Positions 22,377 through 31,688 of a stretch of DNA of 64,000 bases are shown here, piece after piece. The position numbers and the translations under genes were made by a program. How positions within the stretch are numbered: the stretch's first letter is position 1; each line of letters begins with the position of its first letter. The DNA is taken from contig CM036252.1 of the NCBI GenBank assembly GCA_020698575.1, positions 2,127,407-2,191,406 of the forward strand, in the 5' to 3' direction. Source of the DNA: Bostrychus sinensis (Eukaryota; Chordata; Actinopteri; Gobiiformes; Eleotridae). The notes under the pieces were generated by a model that worked only from the letters and a program-made list of their open reading frames with translations, ran no database searches and was not told the DNA's origin.

Positions 22377-23733
22377 GTCTGTCACTCTGGGGTCATAAAG
22401 TGAAAAAAGAAACACCAGATTTTTTATTTTTTTATTATTATTTTTTGTTGTTTTTTGTTTTTTTGTTTGCCTCTCAAGGATTATAAAGTGACAAAAAAAT
22501 AAGTCCTTGCTTTTCAGGGGTCAATAACGAGAGACAAAATCAGTTTGTAAAATAACGCACCAGTGGAGCGCTCTTCCACTGATTCCTCACAGATATTCTT
22601 TATTTTAGAGGAAAATGACTTCAGACAAAAAAATTTAAGGAAGCGAAATTCCTTTTATTCTTTAAATTATGTTCAATGGAGCGCAACACTCTGCCCTCTG
22701 CTGGTCTCTTCTCCTGTTTCTTTATGTCATCAGTAGAGTTCTTATTCAAAACATTCTCTTTTAGTGACATAATGTTTTTAAAGGCTGTAAAACTGTTCTA
22801 GAGGAAATCAAAACTGGGTTAAAATATGAATAAAAGCAGAATAAAGACTTATAATAAACAATGATATAACACAAAAACATATAACACACTTTATTAATTT
22901 ACAAATGAATATTGTTTTCAGAGAGAGAGCAGAGTCCAGTTTATTCCACAGTGAAAACACAAGAAGACCTCTGTTACTCTACTGTCACCATCAACTCACA
23001 CCAGACCAGAGGTAAGACCAGGACTAGACCAGGACTACACCAGACCAGAGGTAAGACCAGGACTAGACCAGGACTACACCAGACCAGAGGTAAGACCAGG
23101 ACTAGACCAGGACTACACCAGACCAGAGGTAAGACCAGGACTAGACCAGGACTACACCAGACCAGAGGTAAGACCAGGACTAGACCAGGACTACACCAGA
23201 CCAGAGGTAAGACCAGGACTAGACCAGGACTACACCAGACCAGAGGTAAGACCAGGACTAGACCAGGACTACACCAGACCAGAGGTAAGACCAGGACTAG
23301 ACCAGGACTACACCAGACCAGAGGTAAGACCAGGACTAGACCAGGACTACACCAGACCAGAGGTAAGACCAGGACTAGACCAGGACTACACCAGACCAGA
23401 GGTAAGACCAGGACTAGACCAGGACTACATCAGACCAGAGGTAAGACCAGGACTAGACCAGGACTACACCAGACCAGAGGTAAGACCGGGACTAGACCAG
23501 GACTACACCAGACCAGAGGTAAGACCAGGACTAGACCAGGACTACACCAGACCAGAGGTAAGACCAGGACTAGACCAGGACTCAATCTAAGACAAATGAT
23601 TAATGAGACTGATGTTCTGGTGTGAGCAGGTCCAGGTCCGGAACCAGGTCCAGGTCCAGAGGTGGTCTACTCTGCTGTGAGGAAAGGACACAAGGAGGCA
23701 AGGAAACCAGGAACTGGACTAAACCAGGTCTAA
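17515..23733 (+). CDS. F1: FcRL-like receptor, one Ig domain, three ITIMs
   Basis: Seven exons with phase-1 joins give 268 residues: 17515-17539 and 17711-17743 (split leader), 18182-18439 (Ig), 18804-19004 (stalk and membrane span), 19094-19189, 22922-23011 and 23630-23733 (tail, TAA). The Ig exon has VSLSCED, WTVRRNT, an extra Cys pair and GRYWCK, the pattern of fish Fc-receptor-like proteins. The Ser/Pro-rich stalk leads to a hydrophobic segment (VVGCVLGVVLGLVLVLLVL) and KRCRRRK. The tail holds ITYSEI, LCYSTV and VVYSAV, which fit the ITIM rule (I/V/L/S)xYxx(I/V/L), plus PVYSTV, which does not. ITIMs recruit SHP phosphatases, so an inhibitory leukocyte receptor is inferred. No second Ig exon is found, unlike F2. 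The 5' border of exon 5 is a weak acceptor. The sixth exon's donor is multiplied by a minisatellite. Confidence 0.8.
17556..17634. repeat. 9-bp ACACAGAGT minisatellite in F1 intron 1
   Basis: About eight to nine copies of ACACAGAGT / ACACAGGGT lie just after the first splice donor. The rest of the intron is GT-rich. Confidence 0.9.
17770..17992. repeat. 9-bp TTACTGCAG minisatellite in F1 intron 2
   Basis: About 25 copies of TTACTGCAG / TTACTACAG lie between the leader mini-exon and the Ig exon. Every unit ends in an acceptor-like CAG. Confidence 0.95.
19310..20310 (+). repeat. 11-bp 'CTGGTTTAG' array in F1 intron
   Basis: About 90 copies of CCTGGTTTAGT / CCTGGTTTAGA on the sense strand, between the first and second ITIM exons of F1. 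The array at 23715-25226 is its reverse complement in the same transcription unit. Confidence 0.95.
20437..20515. repeat. GGGTGCAGGGTGTT short tandem repeat
   Basis: Five copies of a roughly 14-bp G/T-rich unit in the F1 intron. Confidence 0.85.
20865..20975. repeat. CCCCTCAGCGCCTCCTG short tandem repeat
   Basis: About six C-rich copies in the F1 intron, preceded by a C10 run. A candidate mini-exon just upstream (about 20800-20837) was considered and not accepted, because its length breaks the phase-1 pattern. Confidence 0.85.
20976..21480. other. F1 intron, no exon recognised
   Basis: This stretch holds an A-run at 21180 and 'CCTGAAAGGCAAATT' repeat-like text near 21310. Nothing coding is supported. 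Confidence 0.4.
21498..21672. repeat. GTTGTTGTGTG minisatellite
   Basis: Variable GTTGTTGTGTGTT / GTGGTTG units in the F1 intron. Confidence 0.9.
22165..22500. repeat. Poly-T-rich repeats
   Basis: T-runs of 20-30 bases alternate with related text (GGGGTCATAAAGT, then ACAAAAGAAA). This looks like three to four degenerate copies of one repeat with its homopolymer tail. It lies about 0.4 kb upstream of the ITIM exon at 22922. Confidence 0.75.
22999..23583 (+). repeat. 39-bp in-frame minisatellite carrying reiterated splice donors
   Basis: Fifteen copies of a 39-bp unit begin inside the 3' end of the F1 exon 22922-23011. Every unit contains AGAG|GTAAGA, a strong donor, in the same phase (1). 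The unit is 13 codons and stays open through all 15 copies, encoding H-Q-T-R-G-K-T-R-T-R-P-G-L (one copy has R to G). Donors lie at 23012 + 39n, the last at 23558, and reading past the array reaches a stop about 40 bp later. Confidence 0.95.
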
Positions 23734-25226
23734 ACCAGGACTAAACCAGGTCTAAACCAGGACTAAACCAGGACTATACCAGGTCTAAACCAGGACTATA
23801 CCTGGTCTAAGCCAGGACTAAACCAGGACTAAACCAGGTCTAAACCAGGACTAAACCAGGTCTAAACCAGGACTAAACCAGGACTAAACCAGGTCTAAAC
23901 CAGGACTAAACCAGGACTAAACCAGGTCTAAACCAGGACTAAACCAGGTCTAAACCAGGTCTAAACCAGGACTAAACCAGGTCTAAACCAGGACTAAACC
24001 AGGTCTAAACCAGGACTAAACCAGGTCTAAACCAGGACTAAACCAGGACTATACCAGGTCTAAACCAGGACTATACCGGGTCTAAACCAGGACTAAACCA
24101 GGACTAAACCAGGTCTAAACCAGGACTAAACCAGGTCTAAACCAGGACTAAACCAGGACTAAACCAGGTCTAAACCAGGACTAAACCAGGTCTAAACCAG
24201 GACTAAACCAGGTCTAAACCAGGACTAAACCAGGTCTAAACCAGGACTAAACCAGGACTAAACCAGGTCTAAACCAGGACTAAACCAGGACTAAACCAGG
24301 CCTAAAACAGGACTAAACCAGGTCTAAACCAGGACTAAACCAGGTCTAAACCAGGACTAAACCAGGACTAAACCAGGTCTAAACCAGGACTAAACCTGGT
24401 CTAAACCAGGACTAAACCAGGACTAAACCAGGTCTAAACCAGGACTAAACCAGATCTAAACCAGGTCTAAACCAGGACTAAACCAGGACTAAACCAGGTC
24501 TAAACCAGCACTAAACCAGGACTAAACCAGGTCTAAACCAGGACTAAACCAGGTCTAAACCAGGACTAAACCAGGACTAAACCAGGACTAAACCAGGTCT
24601 AAACCAGGACTAAACCAGGACTAAACCAGGTCTAAACCAGGACTAAACCTGGTCTAAACCAGGACTAAACCAGGACTAAACCAGGTCTAAACCAGGACTA
24701 AACCAGGTCTAAACCAGGACTAAACCAGGACTAAACCAGGTCTAAACCAGGACTAAACCTGGTCTAAACCAGGACTAAACCAGGACTAAACCAGGTCTAA
24801 ACCAGGTCTAAACCAGGACTAAACCAGGTCTAAACCAGGCCTAAACCAGGTCTAAACCAGGACTAAACCAGGTCTAAACCAGGTCTAAACCAGGTCTAAA
24901 CCAGGAGTAACCAGGTCTAAACCAGGACTAAACCAGGAGTAAACCAGGTCTAAACCAGATTTAAACCAGGACTAAACCAGGACTGAACCAGGACTAAACC
25001 AGGTCTAAACCAGGACTAAACCTGGTCTAAACCAGGACTAAACCAGGACTAAACCAGGTCTAAACCAGGTCTAAACCAGTACTAAACCAGGTCTAAACCA
25101 GGACTAAACCAGGTCTAAACCAGGACTAAACCAGGTCTAAACCAGGTCTAAACCAGGTCTAAACCAGGACTAAACCAGGAGTAAACCAGGTCTAAACCAG
25201 ATTTAAACCAGGACTAAACCAGGTCT
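23715..25226 (+). repeat. 11-bp 'CTAAACCAGGA' array, F1 3' UTR
   Basis: About 135 copies of GGACTAAACCA / GGTCTAAACCA. The first copies encode the final residues G-L-N-Q-V and the TAA stop of F1; the rest would be 3' UTR. It is the opposite orientation of the CTGGTTTAG family seen at 4190 and 19310. Confidence 0.95.
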
Positions 25227-25333
25227 AGAGTCCAGAGTCTGCCCGGTAACAGATGAGTCATGATCTGTCTAAACGTTGTTGTTTATTAAATCTGAAAGCT
25301 GTATTTTAATGTAAATATTGAAATGTTTTTGTA

Positions 25334-25339
25334 AATAAA
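25334..25339 (+). terminator. Candidate polyadenylation signal of F1
   Basis: AATAAA is followed by a T-rich and GT-rich stretch (TGTGTTTTTT, then TTTGTTTGTGTC), the usual layout of a vertebrate cleavage site. Confidence 0.65.
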
Positions 25340-25554
25340 GTGTGTTTTTTTTATTAAAATGGTGTGAATATGATGTTTGTTTGTGTCTTCATTAATTTTA
25401 ACCAGATCTGCAGAACATTTACTCACTTTACACTGACTTCACACTGATCCAGCAGAGAGGACAGGGCCACAGCGCCACCTGCTGCCCACACAGAGAACTC
25501 ACAGACGTCCTCCCGGTTCTTAACCTGGGACCTGTTTGAACCTTTTATACCAGT

Positions 25555-25935
25555 CCAGGTTTAGTCTGGTTCAGGCCCGGGTTTAGTCTGGTTTTAGTCT
25601 GGTTCAGGCCTGGGTTTAGTCTGGTTCAGGCCCGGGTTTAGTCTGGTTTTAGTCTGGTTGAGGCCCGGGTTTAGTCTGGTTCAGGCCCGGTTTCAGGCCC
25701 GGGTTCAGTCTGGTTTAGTCTGGTTCAGGCCTGGGTTTAGTCTGGTTCAGTCTGGTTTAGTCTGGTTCAGGCCTGGGTTCAGTCTGGTTCAGGTCCGGGT
25801 TTAGTCTGGTTCAGGCCCGGGTTTAGTCTGGTTTTAGTCTGGTTCAGTCTGGTTTAGTCTGGTTCAGGTCCGGGTTTAGTCTGGTTCAGGCCCGGGTTTA
25901 GTCTGGTTCAGGTCCAGGTTTAGTCTGGTTCAGTG
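25555..25935. repeat. 'GGTTTAGTCTGGTTCAGGCCC' array
   Basis: Units of about 11 and 22 bp, GTTTAGTCTGGTTCAGGCCCG, form a diverged member of the GTTTAG minisatellite family just downstream of F1. Confidence 0.9.
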
Positions 25936-26349
25936 TAACCACAAAGCTTCCAGGTGGGACTTGAACCCGAGCTCCCCGAGTGCAGGACGAGTGCTTTACC
26001 ACATAAACCATATGATAAAGCAGTTGTGATCTTTTTCCTGGTTGTCATGTAGTTTATAGTAGATGTTAATGATAATTATTTTAACATATTAAAGTTTTCA
26101 TTTAACATCAGTTTTATTTCTTTGGTTTAAAAAGTCTCCCAGACTACAGGCTACAGTAAAATAAAACATTAGTTTTTACATTTTATGATGATTTTGCTAC
26201 AGTACAAGTGATGAAGGAGGACACTTTATTCATTTTTATTAAGAACAGTATTTGATAACTTTTGAAAGCCTGCATTTTATTTCCTTTGAAAGATCGAATT
26301 TAACTAGCATCAATACAAACCAATACGTCACTGCATGAACTCTCAAATC

Positions 26350-26752
26350 TAGGGATGTGTGAATCGATACCAAAAGTATCAATACCTTCGATTCCTGTGA
26401 TTTAATTTTGGTATTGATACCAATCTGAAAGTATTGATACATTAGTAGTAATAACAAGCAATGTTATTAGTATAATACAGATTCCACTGGATCCTTCCTG
26501 TGTGCTCTACAGTGGCAGGTCCAACCCAGTCCACTGTGTTCTGCTGCTCCAGAGACATAAAGAGCCTTTATTTGTAACATGTGTATGCATATGGACTTAT
26601 ATAATTTACAAAAATTCAATTACTACAGAAGAAAAAACAATGGTTGAGACAGTAAGGGGTGGTATCGGAATAGGTATTGGTATTGCCGATACCAGGCTTT
26701 GTATCGATTGGTATCGAATTGAAGGTGAGAACGCTGGTATCGCACATCACTT
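26350..26752. mobile_element. hAT-like element with AGNGATGTGYG termini
   Basis: The left end AGGGATGTGTGAATCGATACC and the right end GGTATCGCACATCACT are inverted relatives. The interior is rich in GATACC and TATCGA motifs. No clean target-site duplication was found. Confidence 0.5.
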
Positions 26753-26799
26753 CTCCGCTTGAGCCACTTCACACAGCGAACGTCACTCTCTGTAAACGA

Positions 26800-27755
26800 C
26801 ACAAGCCTCGATACACGCTTCACTGAAGTACTTCCTGGATCACTCGATACACGCTTCACTGAAGTACTTCCTGGATTACTCGATACACGCTTCACTGAAG
26901 TACTTCCTGGATCACTCGATACACGCTTCACTGAAGTACTTCCTGGATTACTCGACACACGCTTCACTGAAGTACTTCCTGGATCACTCGATACACGCTT
27001 CACTGAAGTACTTCCTGGATCACTCGATACACGCTTCACTGAAGTACTTCCTGGATTACTCGATACACGCTTCACTGAAGTACTTCCTGGATCACTCGAT
27101 ACACGCTTCACTGAAGTACTTCCTGGATCACTCGATACACGCTTCACTGAAGTACTTCCTGGATTACTCGATACACGCTTCACTGAAGTACTTCCTGGAT
27201 TACTCGATACACGCTTCACTGAAGTACTTCCTGGATCACTCGATACACGCTTCACTGAAGTACTTCCTGGATCACTCGATACACACTTCACTGAAGTACT
27301 TCCTGGATCACTCGATACACGCTTCACTGAAGTACTTCCTGGATTACTCGATACACGCTTCACTGAAGTACTTCCTGGATCACTCGATACACGCTTCACT
27401 GAAGTACTTCCTGGATTACTCGATACGCGCTTCACTGAAGTACTTCCTGGATCACTCGATACGCGCTTCACTGAAGTACTTCCTGGATCACTCGATACAC
27501 GCTTCACTGAAGTACTTCCTGGATCACTCGATACGCGCTTCACTGAAGTACTTCCTGGATTACTCGACACGCGCTTCACTGAAGTACTTCCTGGATTACT
27601 CGATACACGCTTCACTGAAGTACTTCCTGGATCACTCGATACACGCTTCACTGAAGTACTTCCTGGATCACTCGATACACGCTTCACTGAAGTACTTCCT
27701 GGATCACTCGATACACGCTTCACTGAAGTACTTCCTGGATTACTCGACACGTGCT
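26800..27755. repeat. 36-bp minisatellite
   Basis: About 26 copies of a 36-bp unit with two overlapping palindromes (CTTCACTGAAG, GAAGTACTTC) and an ACTTCCTGG. The right flank (27756-27786), read on the minus strand, begins TAGTGATGGG, like a hAT-type terminus. Open frames run through both strands because 36 is a multiple of 3; they are not taken as genes. Confidence 0.95.
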
Positions 27756-27892
27756 TCAAAGCATCGGTACAATCATCCCATCACTAAGCGTTGGGTTAGA
27801 TTCAAACTTTAACCTCAGCTCCAAAGGCAGGAGTTAGCCTCAGTCTGAGAGAAACCTCAAATAAAAGTCTGTACACACATTTTTATCTAATT

Positions 27893-28145
27893 ATTCTATT
27901 ATTTATTTATTTATTTGACCTTTATTTAACCAGGAAAGTCCCACTGAGATTCAGAATCTCTTTTGCAGGGGAGTCCTGGCCCCATGGGGGCCTATTGTAC
28001 AGGTTTTTAGTGGTAGGGGAAACCGGAGCACCTGGAGGAAACCTCCGCAGACACAGGGAGAACATGCAAACTCCACACAGAAAGGCCCCACCCAGACCTT
28101 CTTGCTGTGATGCAGGAGTGCTAACCACTATGCCACCGTGCCGTG
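27893..28145. repeat. Fish interspersed repeat (SINE/LINE-like)
   Basis: It starts with (TTTA)n, then 'TGACCTTTATTTAACCAGG'. It later contains 'GGGAGAACATGCAAACTCC' and 'GTGCTAACCACTATGCCACC', all widespread in fish genomes. Family name not assigned. Confidence 0.65.
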
Positions 28146-28235
28146 AGTCTATCATTCTTATATAGTTCAAAGCTTTCTGTGACTGAATGTACTGTCATTG
28201 TTATTATTTTAACATTAGTTTTTTTTTCTCTGCTC

Positions 28236-28405
28236 TAAGTTGTAGATTAGCTTGTAGACTGTAGCTTTAGCTTGTAGCCTGTAGCTTAGCTTGTAGACTG
28301 TAGCTTTAGCTTGTAGCCTGTAGCTTAGCTTGTAGACTGTAGCTTTAGCTTGTAGCCTGTAGCTTAGCCTGTAGCTTTAGCTTGTAGCCTGTAGCTTAGC
28401 TTGAA
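28236..28405. repeat. ~40-bp 'TAGCTTGTAGCCTGTAGCT' tandem repeat
   Basis: Four to five copies of a unit containing GTAGACTGTAGCTTTAGCTT. Confidence 0.9.
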
Positions 28406-28856
28406 CAATGGATAAAATTCTAGCTAAAAATAACACTGGAGTGTCAGCAAAAATTTTGAACCTTTTCTTATTCTAATTATTTTCAGGATGTTTGAGGTGA
28501 ACTGTGGTGTAAAAAAGGCAAAAGCAATAGCTCTACTAGCTTTACGTCAGTTACTTTGCTAACTCTCAACGCGCTAACTGCTACTTCTCAGTTTTATAAA
28601 TGCTTCTGTTGTTTCTGAGCTGATTTATCTGTAGCTTCACAGGTAAGAATATATATTTTTTTTAATTATTATTTGCAATTAAATATTTTTATTGTTGCCC
28701 AGCACAAATTTTTACTCTGGTTAGAAATATTAAAATCACTTTTATATTTGACACAAATGACAAATGTGTAATAATCTTCCATCTGAGCTCTACCTGAGTA
28801 CAAAGTAAGTGCAAACTGTGTATTTATAGTGAAAAACTTGTCTCTGATAGAGAATG

Positions 28857-29312
28857 TACATACAGCATATTTCCAAAAGTATTAGCTCCCCTGCACATAT
28901 GAACTTAAGTGACATCCCATAATAATGCATAGGGTTTAATATGACGTGGGCCCAGCCTTTGCCTCTATCTATGTCAGACACTGATGTTGGACGAAGTCCT
29001 GGCTCTCAGTTTTGGCTCTAATCCATCCCAGAGGAGTTCTGTCAGGTTGGGGTCAGGTTCTTCCACACCAAACTCACTCATCCAGGTCTTTATGGAGCGT
29101 GCTCTGTGCTCTGGGGCAGTCATGTTGGAACAGGAAGGGGCCGTCCCCAAACTGTTCCCACAAAGTTGGGAGCATGGAATTGTCCAAAATCTCTTGGTGC
29201 TGAAGCTTTCAGAGTTCCTTTCACTGGAACTAAGCTCCTGAAAACAACCCCACACCAGAATCTAAATTCAGTTATTTCAGTGGGTGAGCGAATACTTTTG
29301 GAAATATAGTGT
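28857..29312. mobile_element. Tc1/mariner-like non-autonomous element
   Basis: The inverted ends TATTTCCAAAAGTATTAGCTC and GAGCGAATACTTTTGGAAATA bound about 455 bp with a TA at each border. The interior has no intact transposase; short frames such as 28984-29241 are remnants. Confidence 0.65.
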
Positions 29313-29449
29313 ATTTTAGCTGTAAATGTGTCTCTTTTTTCATTTTTTCATTTATTTCCCACAGCAGAATATCCAGCAGACTGAAGTGTCCACACCTGAG
29401 CAATATTATGTTTCTCAATTAAAAAACAAACAAAAACACAACAACAAGA

Positions 29450-29640
29450 GTTCTTTTTTAAGTGCAGGTAACCCAGGTTTTGTACTTTTTCAAACCAACT
29501 TTTAGTAGTTTTAACCAACAAATTAATTTTGGAAAACATAACCCAGCATGTTGGGTCAAACATGTTTGTTCGGTCCATATTTGACCCAGCACTGGGTTAC
29601 AAGTTGGGTTATTTATAACCCAGCATTTTTTAGTGTGTAA
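29450..29640. repeat. 'AACCCAGCATTGGGT' fish repeat
   Basis: Repeated AACCCAG / CTGGGTT inversions (TGACCCAGCACTGGGTTACA, ATAACCCAGCATTTTTTAG) are typical of a dispersed palindromic fish repeat. Confidence 0.55.
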
Positions 29641-29794
29641 GCCTGTGCTGACTCGGTAGGAAAAGGCTTTACGTGTTTTATTGTGACATTTCACACCTTA
29701 AATGTAATAATATTTGAGATTCTTTACATGTTGCTTAAACTTTAGATTTGAATCAAAGACCATTAAGACACAGTACTTTTTATTTTTATTATTT

Positions 29795-29935
29795 TTTATG
29801 CCTGCATTTAACCAGGAAGTCCCATTGAGATTCAGAATCTTTTACAAGAGAGACCTGGCCAAGGTAGCGGCCAATACAGTCATCAAGACAACAAAGGCAG
29901 CCAGATTAAACAATTTGAACACATTCAGAAATTAG
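29795..29935. repeat. Second copy of the TTTAACCAGGAAGTCCC repeat
   Basis: 'TTTAACCAGGAAGTCCCATT' and 'GAGATTCAGAATCTTTTACA' match the opening of the repeat at 27915-27965. Confidence 0.65.
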
Positions 29936-31500
29936 AACAACTATTTAAAAACATAGCGAGCCTCTCAAGAAAAACAAGCACACGTCTCCTTCTGCTTAAA
30001 CTGTTCTACCACATCCAGTCTCACTGAATAAGACCCTGCCCCTGCCCTCTGCTGGCTGCCATTAGAAAAACATGCACAGTTTCTGTAGTATTCAGATGTA
30101 AACATGAGCTTTGGAGCCAGTGGGACGCTGGTACTATGGCTCCAGAAAGTACTGCAGCAGCTTCTGGTTTTGTTTTTGCATAAGCACACAATACTGTGTC
30201 ATCAGTGTTCTGGTATTTATATTTCTCACATTTGATCAGTTGTTAACATAAGACTGGTCCCAGTGTAGTGTTCGTACTCTCACAGAGACAGAGGCTCAGA
30301 TCCAGGCAGGTGCAGAGACTTCTACAGGGGCAGGAGCAAAACAGGGGCACATACGGATAACCAGATTAAAACACTGTTGTGTTAGGACTGAGGCAAGACT
30401 CTCACACAACTGTTACATTTCTGTATATACTATGATATGTTGCAGTACAGTAAGGATGAAGCTATACATTTTTAATACAATTTTGGGAAAATAATAAAAA
30501 ACTAATGAACATATAAAATGTAAAGAAAACACACACTGCATGACACTAAACTAAATAATGTAATTTTATCCATGCTCTGACAAAATGAGAATTATTCCCA
30601 GCACTGAGGAAGTCCTTAGATATTTCTAGTAATAAATTAAATAAGTTATGTAAGAACAAGATTTTGGGACATCACATTTTTTCTTTTCAGATCACATTTT
30701 GCCAGCTCCCATCACCAACTAGTTTGTATTTTTGCACAATTATAGCAAATTCTCACAATTTAATTGCATTAAAATGCCTAAATGCTAACTGCAATCCATT
30801 ATTTATAAGCAACCGGGTCTAAAAATAAAAATATTTTATGCTAACAACAATCACAAAGCATTTTGTAAATATCTAGGTGGTTAGCAAGTAGCGATCAAAA
30901 GCTCCGTATTTAAACAGAAATGATCTAATGTGGTGCAAAATACTTTCATGGCTTTTTCTTACAAACCACGCGACACAAACAGCTCACTCACCGTTCTTTC
31001 ATTCCCAGAGACCAGACTGGGTTTAAGTTCTGGAATCTGGACCAAAAAAATGATAACAGCCCTCTTTATTGGCTCCGCAGTCCGCTCTCTCTCCTCTGTT
31101 TTCAGCTGCGCGAAAGGTTAAAGGTCACGAGGTGCTGGCGGCCGTGTGATGTCATTTATTTCAAATTATTAATAATTAATGAATGAATAAATGCTCTTAT
31201 GAAGAGCCACATAAAAGAAAAAAAGAAAAAAAGAAAAAAGAAGACCAAGGACCAAAAGGGCACTTGGAGGCAAGGGGCAAGTGGGGCAGGTGCTCATGCC
31301 CCCCCCCCCCCCCCTGCACGTGCCTGCTCAGATCTGTCACAGAGACACAGATCTTTCAGAGACAGTGGCTCAGAGTAAAGCTTATCATTGGCACAGTGCA
31401 CTTATCAACAACACATGTTCACAGCAGATCTCCAAACACCATTTTATCTCCTTCCTCTCTGTAAATGGATGGATATTAATATAAATCTGGCTTAGCCCTC
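29936..31500. other. No gene recognised
   Basis: AT-rich sequence with short non-coding frames. 31205-31240 is A-rich and 31299-31313 is a C-run. Nothing here supports an exon. Confidence 0.4.
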
Positions 31501-31524
31501 CGCTCTATACAGAGACTCGTGTCA

Positions 31525-31625
31525 GTCTGTGTTTCCTGCTCCGTCTGTGTTTCCTGCTCCGTCTGTGTTTCCTGCTCAGTCTGTGTTTCCTGCTCCGTCT
31601 GTGTTTCCTGCTCCGTCTGTGAGCG
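31525..31625. repeat. 18-bp minisatellite in V-A 3' flank
   Basis: Six copies of TGTTTCCTGCTCCGTCTG. On the V-A sense (minus) strand they read as T-E-Q-E-T-Q repeats, but in a frame shifted from the V-A tail, so they are taken as 3' UTR or flank. Confidence 0.85.
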
Positions 31626-31688
31626 GGGGTTGTTCTTTGTCTCTGTGTCAGAGACGTCACTTCCATCTCTCACATCTAAACTGTTAAT

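Noticed and set aside
26623..27787. Two overlapping open frames (378 and 342 codons) of 12-residue repeats
   Set aside because: The unit is 36 bp, so any stop-free unit stays open on both strands. No leader or domain is present.
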